Part shown: positions 33,378 through 41,170 of the stretch, piece after piece | How the letters are laid out: each line of letters begins with the position of its first letter | How positions within the stretch are numbered: the first letter of the stretch is position 1 | Origin: Mesorhizobium waimense | GTDB taxonomy: Bacteria > Pseudomonadota > Alphaproteobacteria > Rhizobiales > Rhizobiaceae | Assembly (NCBI RefSeq): GCF_003601975.1 | Contig: NZ_QZWZ01000046.1 | Coordinates: 1 to 45,928 of the forward strand | DNA: 45,928 nt | Direction of reading: 5' to 3' | Translations under genes and position numbers: made by a program | Notes under the pieces: model-generated | Databases searched by the model: none | Seen by the model: the letters and a program-made list of their open reading frames with translations, nothing else | What the model was told of the DNA's origin: nothing

Positions 33378-34979
33378 ATGAAGCAGGCAGGACGCATCGT
33401 CATCATTACAGGCGCCGCCGGCGGCATCGGCCGTGCCTTGGTCGATCTTCTTGCGCGCGAGGGAGACACTGTTGTTGCGGTGGACCTTCCGGGCAGCGGC
33501 GTGGTTGAACTTGCCCGTAGCCTCGGCTGCCCGCATCTCGGCCTCGAATGCGATGTCTCGCGAGAGGGGGATGTCCTCGCCCTTTACGGCCGGATCGAAG
33601 CACAGTTCGGGCAGATCGGCGTTCTCATCAACAACGCCGCGGTTGGACCCGCCATGGCTGCGACTGTCGACACCGGTGTCGATGCCTTCCGGCGCGACCT
33701 GGCAGTAAACTTGATAGGGCCGTTCGTCATGGCTCGCGAAGCGGCAAGGCGCATGAGGCCGGGCGGTGTCATCGTCAACTTTGCTTCCATGGCGGGCGTG
33801 GTCGGCAACCCCAAGCGCAACGCCTACGCAGCCTCGAAAGCGGGCCTGATCTCGTTGACGAAGTCGCTTGCATGCGAATGGGCTTCTCGCGGCATCCGCG
33901 TGACGGCTGTCGCGCCGGGCTACGTGCGCACGCCGATGGTCGCGGAACTGGAACGCGCGGGCAAGATCGACCTCGCGGCGGTGCGTCGCCGCGTGCCGAT
34001 GGGACGCTTGGCGCGCCCGGTCGAGATCGCCCTCGCCGTGCGTTTTCTGATCAGCAGTGAGGCGCGCTACATCACGGGATCGGTGCTGCCGGTCGACGGC
34101 GGTTGGATGTCATTCAACCAGCCAGGGGATGCGCATGCACCGGTGGATGGGACGCCTCCAGCCGAACTCTCCTGTCCGGCCGAACGCACCGACGCGCGAA
34201 TCGTGCTCGTCACCGGGGGCGCCAACGGCATAGGCGCGGCCGTCGTTCGCCGCTTTGCCTCGAACGGTGACACCGTCGTGATTGCCGATAGAGATCGCGA
34301 TGCGGCGACGGTGCTCGCTGCATCGCTCGACAGCAAGAACCTGGCGAAATCCGTGGATGTGGCCGTCGAAAGCGAAGTGGTGGCGCTGTTCGAGGAGCTG
34401 CGGGCACGCTTCGGGCGCGTCGATGTCCTTGTAAACGGTGCTGCCGTCGCCGACACTTTTGCGGCGGGTATCGAACAAATCCCGGCAGATATTGAACACG
34501 TCCTTGGTGTAAACCTTACCGGCGCCTTCACCTGCGCGCGCGAGGCGATCAAGGCGATGGGCCCTGGCGGCGTGATCCTCAACCTCGGATCGATCAACAG
34601 CTTTCTCCCTGTCGCGCCGCGCCATGCTTACGGCGCCTCGAAGGCCGGGATGGACATGCTGACCCGATGCATGGCGGCCGAACTCGGGCCGGTCGGCATT
34701 CGGACAGTAACCGTCGCTCCTGGCTACATCCGCACGCCTGGCGTTGCCCAGTTGGCCAAGGCTGGCCGCATCGACTCCAAAGCGATCGGACGACGCATAC
34801 CGATGGGCAGGATGGGGCGGCCGGAAGACATCGCACACGCGGCGTTTTTCCTTGCTTCGTCCGACGCCTCATACATCAACGGCTCGGTCCTCTATGTGGA
34901 CGGCGGCTGGACCTCGTTCGGTGATGCGGGAAACGCCAGCGAACTCTATGACGAATGTTTTGCGGAGGTCGCGCATTGA
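33378..34979 (+). CDS. tandem-fused short-chain dehydrogenase/reductase (two SDR domains)
   Basis: 533 aa made of two complete SDR units. Unit 1: NAD(P)-binding TGAAGGIG (11-18), NNAA, catalytic Ser137, Tyr150 and Lys154. Unit 2 (from about 273): TGGANGIG (279-286), NGAA, Ser405, Tyr418 and Lys422. Both keep the catalytic set, and both end with the same VDGGW motif, so the protein arose by duplication and fusion. Standard SDRs are about 250 aa, so a fused pair is unusual. I recall a similar double SDR (y4vI) in the symbiotic plasmid of strain NGR234. It probably oxidises or reduces two hydroxyl/keto groups of the P450 pathway intermediate. ATG preceded by GGAGA. Confidence 0.88.
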   Translation: MKQAGRIVIITGAAGGIGRALVDLLAREGDTVVAVDLPGSGVVELARSLGCPHLGLECDVSREGDVLALYGRIEAQFGQIGVLINNAAVGPAMAATVDTGVDAFRRDLAVNLIGPFVMAREAARRMRPGGVIVNFASMAGVVGNPKRNAYAASKAGLISLTKSLACEWASRGIRVTAVAPGYVRTPMVAELERAGKIDLAAVRRRVPMGRLARPVEIALAVRFLISSEARYITGSVLPVDGGWMSFNQPGDAHAPVDGTPPAELSCPAERTDARIVLVTGGANGIGAAVVRRFASNGDTVVIADRDRDAATVLAASLDSKNLAKSVDVAVESEVVALFEELRARFGRVDVLVNGAAVADTFAAGIEQIPADIEHVLGVNLTGAFTCAREAIKAMGPGGVILNLGSINSFLPVAPRHAYGASKAGMDMLTRCMAAELGPVGIRTVTVAPGYIRTPGVAQLAKAGRIDSKAIGRRIPMGRMGRPEDIAHAAFFLASSDASYINGSVLYVDGGWTSFGDAGNASELYDECFAEVAH

Positions 34980-35282
34980 TTGTCGACCATTCGCCAGGCA
35001 ACGCGCTGCGGCTCATCGAAGCCCGAGGGCGTCCAAGCCTTCAGGCCCATTCAGCGCGTCGCGCCCGCGACGCTGTCTGCGATCGAAGATGTCATCGCCG
35101 CCGAACCGGTCGATGCAGTCCCAAACCGCTCCAGGCGCGCCTGCCGCCGCCCACTGGCAAGCGGGTTGCCGCAAGACTACGCCGCCGACAAGGGCTTGGA
35201 TCAACCGCGGCCAACGCCTTGTGTGCACATTTCGAGCGACCGTTATCGGCCAAACCGCCCCTCTGCAGACAAAGGAAACACC
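34980..35282 (+). other. 303-bp gap between SDR and monooxygenase genes
   Basis: The frame leading into the monooxygenase gene is open across this gap (from a TTG at 34980), but its residues show no motif and the real start signal is at 35283. I see no separate gene, no TGT-N10-ACA site and no clear promoter. Confidence 0.35.
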
Positions 35283-36365
35283 TTGGAATTCGCGACCTTC
35301 ATCCTGGCCGCCCAGCGCGGCTATCATCAATCATCCGACAGCGTCATCCGCAACTCAATCGAACAGGTCGTCCTTTCGGAACAGGCTGGCTTCGACACCA
35401 CCTGGTTCGCCGAACACCACTTCAACAATTACAGCCTGATCCCCTCGCCCTTGATGATGGTGGCGCACTGCGCCGGCTTGACGGACACCATTCGCCTCGG
35501 CACCGCCGTCTGCGTGCTGCCCCTCTATCAACCCCAGCGCCTGCTTTCCGAGATCGGCTTCGCCGATATCGTTGCGAGCGGTCGTCTCGAACTCGGGTTC
35601 GGCCTGGGATACCAGCAGTTCGAGTTCGAGCGTTTCGGCGTGAATATCGATGAGGCGCCGGCGGTCTTTTCGGAATATCTGGACATCCTTCTGAAGGGCC
35701 TCAACCAAAAAATCTTCGAGCACGACGGCCGGTATGAGAAGATACCGCCGACGGCGATTTCGGTGCGCACCGTCCAGAAGCCGACTCCGCCGATCTGGAT
35801 CGCTGGCGGGTCCGAGAGGATGGCCCGGGCCTATCGTGGGGGACACAATTTTTTTGTCACAGCATTCCACGACGGCATGGAGACTTTGAGCACTCTGCGC
35901 GATTCGATCGAGAAGGTGGCGGCTTCCGAGGGCAAGAATGTCACGGACGCCAAGATATCGTTGCTGCGGTGCTGCTACGCCAGCGACGACGAGGCGGAGA
36001 TCGACAGTTACCTCGACAATGCCCGCTTCCAGCGCCGGTTGTCTGAAGCACTGCATCAGCGCCGCCAGCAGAGCCAGGACGGCTATCTGCTGGAGGAAAC
36101 GCCGACGCAGCAGGATCTGTCGTTCAAGACCATGCGCGAGAACCTGCCGATCGGCAGCGTCAATCGCGTGATTGATCGGCTGTTGGAGGAGATGGAGGTC
36201 TTGAAACCGGACCAGATCGCAATTCAGACCCAGTTGGGGGATTTCGATCAAAAGACGATGCTACGCCAGATCGAGCTCTGGGGAGACAAGATCATCCCGG
36301 CGGTCAACAAGTCGCTCGGCCCCTCGCAGGCTGGCAGCTTGCAAGTTCGCAACGACTTGAATTGA
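35283..36365 (+). CDS. luciferase-like (LLM) flavin-dependent monooxygenase
   Basis: 360 aa starting at TTG 35283, which has AAAGGAAA seven bases upstream and precedes the conserved start EFATFILAAQRGYHQ. Typical LLM blocks: GFDTTWFAEHHFNNYSLIPS, RLGTAVCVLPLYQPQRLLSE, SGRLELGFGLGYQQFEFERF and PPIWIAGGSERMARAYRG. These TIM-barrel enzymes use reduced FMN and oxygen to oxidise aldehydes, ketones or related substrates; a separate flavin reductase is needed but is not seen here. A decayed copy is at 26190-26450. I recall a homologue (y4vJ) in the NGR234 symbiotic plasmid next to the P450 and double SDR. Confidence 0.88.
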   Translation: MEFATFILAAQRGYHQSSDSVIRNSIEQVVLSEQAGFDTTWFAEHHFNNYSLIPSPLMMVAHCAGLTDTIRLGTAVCVLPLYQPQRLLSEIGFADIVASGRLELGFGLGYQQFEFERFGVNIDEAPAVFSEYLDILLKGLNQKIFEHDGRYEKIPPTAISVRTVQKPTPPIWIAGGSERMARAYRGGHNFFVTAFHDGMETLSTLRDSIEKVAASEGKNVTDAKISLLRCCYASDDEAEIDSYLDNARFQRRLSEALHQRRQQSQDGYLLEETPTQQDLSFKTMRENLPIGSVNRVIDRLLEEMEVLKPDQIAIQTQLGDFDQKTMLRQIELWGDKIIPAVNKSLGPSQAGSLQVRNDLN

Positions 36366-36660
36366 ATTGCTGCCATTGGCTTGCCCTGGCCGGCATCGGG
36401 CAGCACTGCCCAACGACGGACACCGCTGGCCGCATGCATTTGCACATTACGAGCATCTTCAGCACCGTCGAAGGTCCATCGCAACGCCTCACAGCCATCA
36501 TGCACGGCAACCCAAATTGGCGGACACCCATCCGCCTGTGCGATTCAGCAGCGAGAGCGTGCTGCAAGGCTCCAAAACCAATTAGAAGACAACCACGATC
36601 GAGCGGTCACCGCTGTCCCGTCAGCTTACTGAAAATTCAAACCCTACTCTCCACAGGAGG
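36366..36660 (+). other. intergenic region before the molybdenum hydroxylase genes
   Basis: About 295 bp with no convincing gene. It ends with an AGGAGG ribosome-binding site (near 36655) for the next gene. A GG-N10-GC spacing near 36390 lacks the rest of the sigma-54 consensus, so I do not call a promoter. Confidence 0.4.
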
Positions 36661-36665
36661 CCCGT

Positions 36666-37118
36666 ATGACGATCAACATCAAGATCAACGGTACTGTTCA
36701 CACGGTCGATGCCGATGGTGATACCCCATTGCTGTGGGTCTTGCGTGATGTCCTCGGCATGACCGGTACCAAGTTCGGATGCGGTGCCGGTTTATGCGGT
36801 GCTTGCACGGTGCATCTCGACGGACAGGCTGTGCGCGCCTGTCAGACCCCGATCGACAGCGTCGGGGAGAGTTCCATCACAACAATCGAGGCCATAGGCG
36901 AGACGCCGCAGGGTAAAGCGCTCCAGCAGTCCTGGATCGATCTCGACGTGCCGCAATGCGGCTATTGCCAGTCCGGCCAGATCATGTCGGCTGCCGCTCT
37001 CCTTGCAGCCACACCGAAGCCCACCGACGCAGATATCGACGCTGCGATGTCCGGCAATGTCTGCCGCTGCGGCACCTATCAGCGCATTCGTGCTGCCATC
37101 CATCGTGCGACCGCTTGA
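36666..37118 (+). CDS. iorA: 2Fe-2S subunit of a molybdenum hydroxylase (isoquinoline oxidoreductase type)
   Basis: 150 aa with two [2Fe-2S] domains: a plant-type cluster CGAGLCGACTVH with the later CQTP, and an alpha-helical cluster domain with CGYCQSGQ and CRCGTYQRIRAA. This is the small subunit of xanthine-oxidase-family enzymes such as isoquinoline 1-oxidoreductase or membrane-linked aldehyde dehydrogenase. It passes electrons from the molybdenum site. The large subunit starts 12 bp downstream. The IorA name reflects family, not proven substrate. Confidence 0.9.
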   Translation: MTINIKINGTVHTVDADGDTPLLWVLRDVLGMTGTKFGCGAGLCGACTVHLDGQAVRACQTPIDSVGESSITTIEAIGETPQGKALQQSWIDLDVPQCGYCQSGQIMSAAALLAATPKPTDADIDAAMSGNVCRCGTYQRIRAAIHRATA

Positions 37119-37130
37119 GGATAGAGGCTA

Positions 37131-39284
37131 ATGTTCGACAGTTCGCTCCGTCTAAACCGCCGCAACTTTCTCGCTGCCGGGGGAGGTCTCGTAGTCGCGC
37201 TTTCTCTTCCGTCGTCGCCTCGAAGGGCTGCGGCTCAAGCCTCACCAGGCTTCGCGCCCAATGCCTTCATTCGTATCGATCGCCAGGGCATCGTCACGAT
37301 GGTGATGCCCATGGCCGAGATGGGGCAGGGGATCCACACCGCGCACGCCATGCTGCTCGCAGAGGAGCTTGACGTCGGCCTTGATCAGGTTCGCCTCGAA
37401 CTGTCGCCCGCGAGCGACGCGCTATACGGCAATCCTCTGTTTGGGCCTCAGAGCACCGGCGGGTCGACTTCGATCCGCGCTTTCTGGATGCCGCTGCGCC
37501 AGGCAGGCGCGGTTGCCCGCACTCTCTTGCTAGAAGCCGCGGCCCAAAAATGGGGCGTCGATCCCAAGACCTGTCGCGCCGAGAGCGGCTCGGTTTTCGA
37601 AACATCTGGATCCCGCCATCTCGCCTATGGCCAGCTTGTCGATGCCGCAGGCACCCTGCCGGCACCCGCACCCGAAAGCGTAGCCCTCAAGGATCGGAAG
37701 GACTTCAAGATAATCGGCAAGCCTCACAGGCGGCTCGACACACCCGGGAAGGTCAATGGAACAACTGTCTTCGGGATCGACACTAAAATTCCCGGGATGA
37801 AGATCGCCGCAATCGCCATCTCGCCGGTATTTGGCGGCAAACCGAAATCGGTCGACGAAAAAGCGGCTCTGGCTGTCAGAGGTGTCCATCAGGTCGTCCT
37901 GACCGATCAGGCTGTGGCGGTTGTCGCCGACCATATGGGCGCTGCCAAGAAAGGCCTCGATGCGGCTGCGATCCAGTGGGACGAGGGGCCGAACGCCACC
38001 GTCAACAGTGCCGACATCATCCGCCAGCTCAAGGAGGCTTCGAATACACCCGGTGCTGTAGCGCGCAGTGAAGGTGACGTCGAGAAAGCGCTGGCTGGTG
38101 CGACCCGGCGCTTGGAAGCAGTCTATCAGTTGCCGTTCCTCGCGCACGCGACCATGGAGCCGATGAATTGCACCGTGCATGTGAAGAAGGATGCTTGCGA
38201 CGTCTGGGTCGGTACGCAAGTGCCCACCATGGCGCAGACGACCGCAGCGCAGCTCACCGGCTTGCCTGTCGAAGCCGTCACCATCCACAATCATCTGATC
38301 GGCGGCGGCTTCGGCCGTCGGTTGGAGGTGGACGGCATTGAGCATGCCGTTAAGGTGGCGCAGCAGGTGGACGGGCCAGTCAAAGTTATCTGGAGCCGCG
38401 AGGAAGACATCCAGCACGACATGTATCGGCCTTACTATTATGACCGGCTGTCGGCCGGGCTTGACGCATCTGGCAAGCCGGTTGCCTGGACTCACCGCGT
38501 TTCCGGATCGTCGGTGACGGCGCGTTATTTTCCTGCTGGCATGCAGAATGGTGTCGATCCGGACGGCGTCGAGGGAGCGGATCAACCGCCTTATGCATTT
38601 CCTGCCATTCATGTTGAATTCAAGAGGGTCGAGCCGCCGGCCGTTCCCACCGCCTGGTGGCGTGGCGTTGGTGCGACCCATAATATCTTCGTGGTCGAAA
38701 GCTTCATCGACGAGCTGGCAGCGGCGGCGAAGGCTGATCCTGTCGAGTTTCGCAAGGCCTTGCTCAGCCACAATCCGCGTGCGCTTGGCGTGCTGACGCT
38801 GGCCACGCAGAAGGCGGGTTGGGGAGCACCAATGCCCCAGAGGCAGGGTCGGGGCGTTTCGGTGCAATTCGCCTTCGGCACATACATGGCGACCGTGGCG
38901 GAGGTCGAGGTGGGCACCGACGGCACGGTCAAGGTTCATCGGCTCGTCTGTGCGGTCGATTGCGGGCTGCAGGTCAATCCCGACACGATTGCGGCTCAAA
39001 TGGAAGGCGGTTCCATCTTCGGCCTGACGGCTGCCTTGCACGGCGCCATCACGCTGAAGGACGGGCGGGTGGAGCAGGGCAACTTCGACACCTATCTTCC
39101 GATGCGAATGGATGAAGTGCCCGTAGTGGAGACACACTTCGTCAACAGTGCCGAAGCCCCTGGGGGGATGGGCGAGGCCGGAACCGCGGCGGTATTTCCA
39201 GCCCTAACGAATGCGATCTTCGCGGCGACGGGCAAGCGCATCCGCACGCTGCCCGTAGACACCAAACTCCTGAAATCTATCTGA
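37131..39284 (+). CDS. iorB: molybdopterin subunit of an isoquinoline-oxidoreductase-type enzyme, Tat-exported
   Basis: 717 aa, starting with a twin-arginine signal (RLNRRNFLAAGGGLVVALSL; Arg10-Arg11), so the folded holoenzyme is exported to the periplasm. Molybdopterin-binding features include GQGIHTAHAMLLAEELDVGL, the duplicated aldehyde-oxidase fold, HATMEPMNCTVHV, GGGFGRRLEVDGIEHAVKVA and a C-terminal GGMGEAGTAAVFPAL with the likely base Glu. Similar enzymes hydroxylate N-heterocycles or oxidise aldehydes and pass electrons to a cytochrome c, which is not present here. It closes the P450 cluster; the next sequence is an IS remnant, so a third subunit could have been lost. Confidence 0.9.
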   Translation: MFDSSLRLNRRNFLAAGGGLVVALSLPSSPRRAAAQASPGFAPNAFIRIDRQGIVTMVMPMAEMGQGIHTAHAMLLAEELDVGLDQVRLELSPASDALYGNPLFGPQSTGGSTSIRAFWMPLRQAGAVARTLLLEAAAQKWGVDPKTCRAESGSVFETSGSRHLAYGQLVDAAGTLPAPAPESVALKDRKDFKIIGKPHRRLDTPGKVNGTTVFGIDTKIPGMKIAAIAISPVFGGKPKSVDEKAALAVRGVHQVVLTDQAVAVVADHMGAAKKGLDAAAIQWDEGPNATVNSADIIRQLKEASNTPGAVARSEGDVEKALAGATRRLEAVYQLPFLAHATMEPMNCTVHVKKDACDVWVGTQVPTMAQTTAAQLTGLPVEAVTIHNHLIGGGFGRRLEVDGIEHAVKVAQQVDGPVKVIWSREEDIQHDMYRPYYYDRLSAGLDASGKPVAWTHRVSGSSVTARYFPAGMQNGVDPDGVEGADQPPYAFPAIHVEFKRVEPPAVPTAWWRGVGATHNIFVVESFIDELAAAAKADPVEFRKALLSHNPRALGVLTLATQKAGWGAPMPQRQGRGVSVQFAFGTYMATVAEVEVGTDGTVKVHRLVCAVDCGLQVNPDTIAAQMEGGSIFGLTAALHGAITLKDGRVEQGNFDTYLPMRMDEVPVVETHFVNSAEAPGGMGEAGTAAVFPALTNAIFAATGKRIRTLPVDTKLLKSI

Positions 39285-39349
39285 CCGCTGTCAGGGTATA
39301 GGGTTAATTGGAGAAGCTCTGCGGGTCGAGATTTCAGGCAACCTTGGCC

Positions 39350-39717
39350 TCCCCAGCGCCTTCTGCCGCTTCTTCATCGTCTCGAGATTGTGCTGCTGCC
39401 GCACCCCGGAGGCGAGACCGAGTGGCCGCGTTTCCTCGCCTGCCTTATGGCATGCGGATCTGACCTAAGGCCAGCAGCTCCAGCGACAATTCGAGAATGA
39501 TCGTCTCCACCTCCGGAGCGTCGATTGGCAGCAGCAGCTTTCTTGCGCGTCATCTCCTGCAGAGTCAGCTCCCGCCCGTCTCCTACAGTTCCTTGAACCG
39601 GTAGAAGCTGTCGTGCGAATAACCCATCATCTTGCAGGTTTGGCTGACATTGCCGGGCTGTTTGGCGAGCTCCAACAGCCCCACCTTGGCGCGGATGATC
39701 TTTTGGTCCTTGGTCAT
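39350..39717 (-). pseudogene. IS481-type transposase fragment
   Basis: Starts MTKDQKIIRAKVGLLELAKQ, then CKMMGYSHDSFYRFKEL followed by TAG where a Tyr codon is usual. Further pieces in other frames (ELTLQEMTRKKAAAANR; RKRGHSVSPPG) continue the N-terminal HTH region of an IS481-type transposase. The catalytic DDE domain is missing. Confidence 0.7.
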
Positions 39718-39868
39718 GTCGGAATCTTTCACGCCGAGGCCGGGCGCTGCGAACCCTGACCACTCCGCGCCCGGCCTCGGCTCTCGGTTCAGCTTTATGA
39801 CACCGTCTGTCAGATTAAGTCTAAACTTTTGCCCTTTGCGATGGGCTATGAGGCTATAGAAGGCAGGT

Positions 39869-41170
39869 TTATCGATCATCAAGATCCTGCAATAACGAGG
39901 CAGCCAGGGCCTCCTCGGCGATGGCCACGCGATGCTGAAGCATGGCCAGCGTCAGCGCTCCGTCCCATGCTGCTTCGACCGCCTTTCCTCCAAGCGGGTG
40001 GGCCAGGCTCGGCGCTGTTCGCACGGCGGCTATATAGTCGACGGCGCCAAAGCGCCATGGCTCGGCACCATGTTCGCGCATGATGTGGTTGCCGATGCGC
40101 AATCCGGGCCAGTCAAAATCGCCGTGATAGTAGAGGCGCGCGCCCGCCTGCGCGAGTTGGGCCAGAAGGCATCGTTGGGCAGCCGCTGGCATACCATCGG
40201 TGCAGACCAGCGGGGCGCAGTCAGCTCCCCATCGGTCAGCGGCGATGGCGAGCAGGTTGGGATTTTCGCACACGTAGACGTTACGGCCCGTTGCATCCCA
40301 TCGGGGCGGCGAGCGCAGCAGCGATCGCAGCGATGCATAGGCTGGCTCTCCCAAGCGCCAACGATCGCTTTCTGTCCCGCTTGTCGGCAGGTTCAGGGAC
40401 AGGGCAGGGCGCGCCAGCTCATTGACCAGAACCCCTGCTCTGGCCCACGTCTCGCGGACTCGCTCCGCACCGCCGGCCGGGATCAGATCGATGTCCTCGC
40501 TCGATTTCCGTATCGTCTTGCCATCTTCGTCGGCAACGGGTGCGGCCGAGTCATGAGCGGGCGTGGCGGTCTGGCGCCAGACTGCCAGCACGAGTGTCGC
40601 GACCCCGCGGCCGTTGTCCAGCGCATGGGCATCGCCCAGAACGTCCGCGGCCAATTGCGAACGCGTGATGCCTTTCGCCGGCAGATACCGCAGCACCTCT
40701 TCGGCGCGCAGGCAAAGCTCCGCTGCAGAGATCGCATCCCGCCGAGCGAGCCGCTTGAGCAGGCCGATGCCCTCCGGTGTCAGCAGCAAGCTGGCCAAGC
40801 CGGAATGCCTGCAACCCTCGATTACACCGGACCACACTGTTTGCAGATGGAGGCGCATCCCGGCGAGATGAACGATGGGGCCGTCGAGCTTTTCCAACGC
40901 ATCGCGCAGGGACGTGGCGATGCCGGAGTGCAGCAGGTCGGCATCGACCTGGCGGACGTTGATTTGTAGGGACTTGGAGCGGCGCTGCGGGCGACCGAGC
41001 AGCGAGGCCAGTGTTGCGTGTTCTTCCGCGCTAAGCCCAGCGACGCGAATATGATCGACAGTGCCGCCGAGCGGAGCGCGCTCGAAGCGTTGGCGCAGGC
41101 GCTTGCGCAGCAAGGCAAGGTGCTCGCCGCCGAGCAGGCGTTGAAGTCGCGGGTCGGCCTGGTCGTTCAT
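39869..41170 (-). CDS. jetD: JetD-like nuclease of a Wadjet system (TIGR02679/DUF2399)
   Basis: 433 aa from the ATG at 41170 (MNDQADPRLQRLLGGEHLAL), which overlaps the jetC stop by four bases. The N-terminal region (DHIRVAGLSAEEHATLASLL) and the C-terminal DUF2399 toprim-like part (RNVYVCENPNLLAIAADRWG; LYYHGDFDWPGLRIGNHIMR) match the fourth member of the TIGR02677-02680 cassette. In Wadjet systems JetD is the metal-dependent nuclease that cuts circular DNA after JetABC has extruded it. The conserved acidic residues of the toprim site (Glu in CENPN, Asp in GDFDWPG) are present. Confidence 0.85.
   Translation of the reverse strand: MNDQADPRLQRLLGGEHLALLRKRLRQRFERAPLGGTVDHIRVAGLSAEEHATLASLLGRPQRRSKSLQINVRQVDADLLHSGIATSLRDALEKLDGPIVHLAGMRLHLQTVWSGVIEGCRHSGLASLLLTPEGIGLLKRLARRDAISAAELCLRAEEVLRYLPAKGITRSQLAADVLGDAHALDNGRGVATLVLAVWRQTATPAHDSAAPVADEDGKTIRKSSEDIDLIPAGGAERVRETWARAGVLVNELARPALSLNLPTSGTESDRWRLGEPAYASLRSLLRSPPRWDATGRNVYVCENPNLLAIAADRWGADCAPLVCTDGMPAAAQRCLLAQLAQAGARLYYHGDFDWPGLRIGNHIMREHGAEPWRFGAVDYIAAVRTAPSLAHPLGGKAVEAAWDGALTLAMLQHRVAIAEEALAASLLQDLDDR

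Noticed and set aside
30949..34979. Gibberellin biosynthesis operon
   Set aside because: A P450, ferredoxin and SDR together recall that operon, but there is only one P450, the SDR is a fused pair, and no GGPP synthase, CPS or KS cyclase genes are present.
35355..36251. 298-codon open frame on the minus strand
   Set aside because: Antisense to the luciferase-like monooxygenase gene.
37530..39137. 535-codon open frame on the minus strand
   Set aside because: It is antisense to the molybdopterin subunit gene, whose + strand product has clear motifs and a Tat signal. Long antisense frames are common in GC-rich genes.
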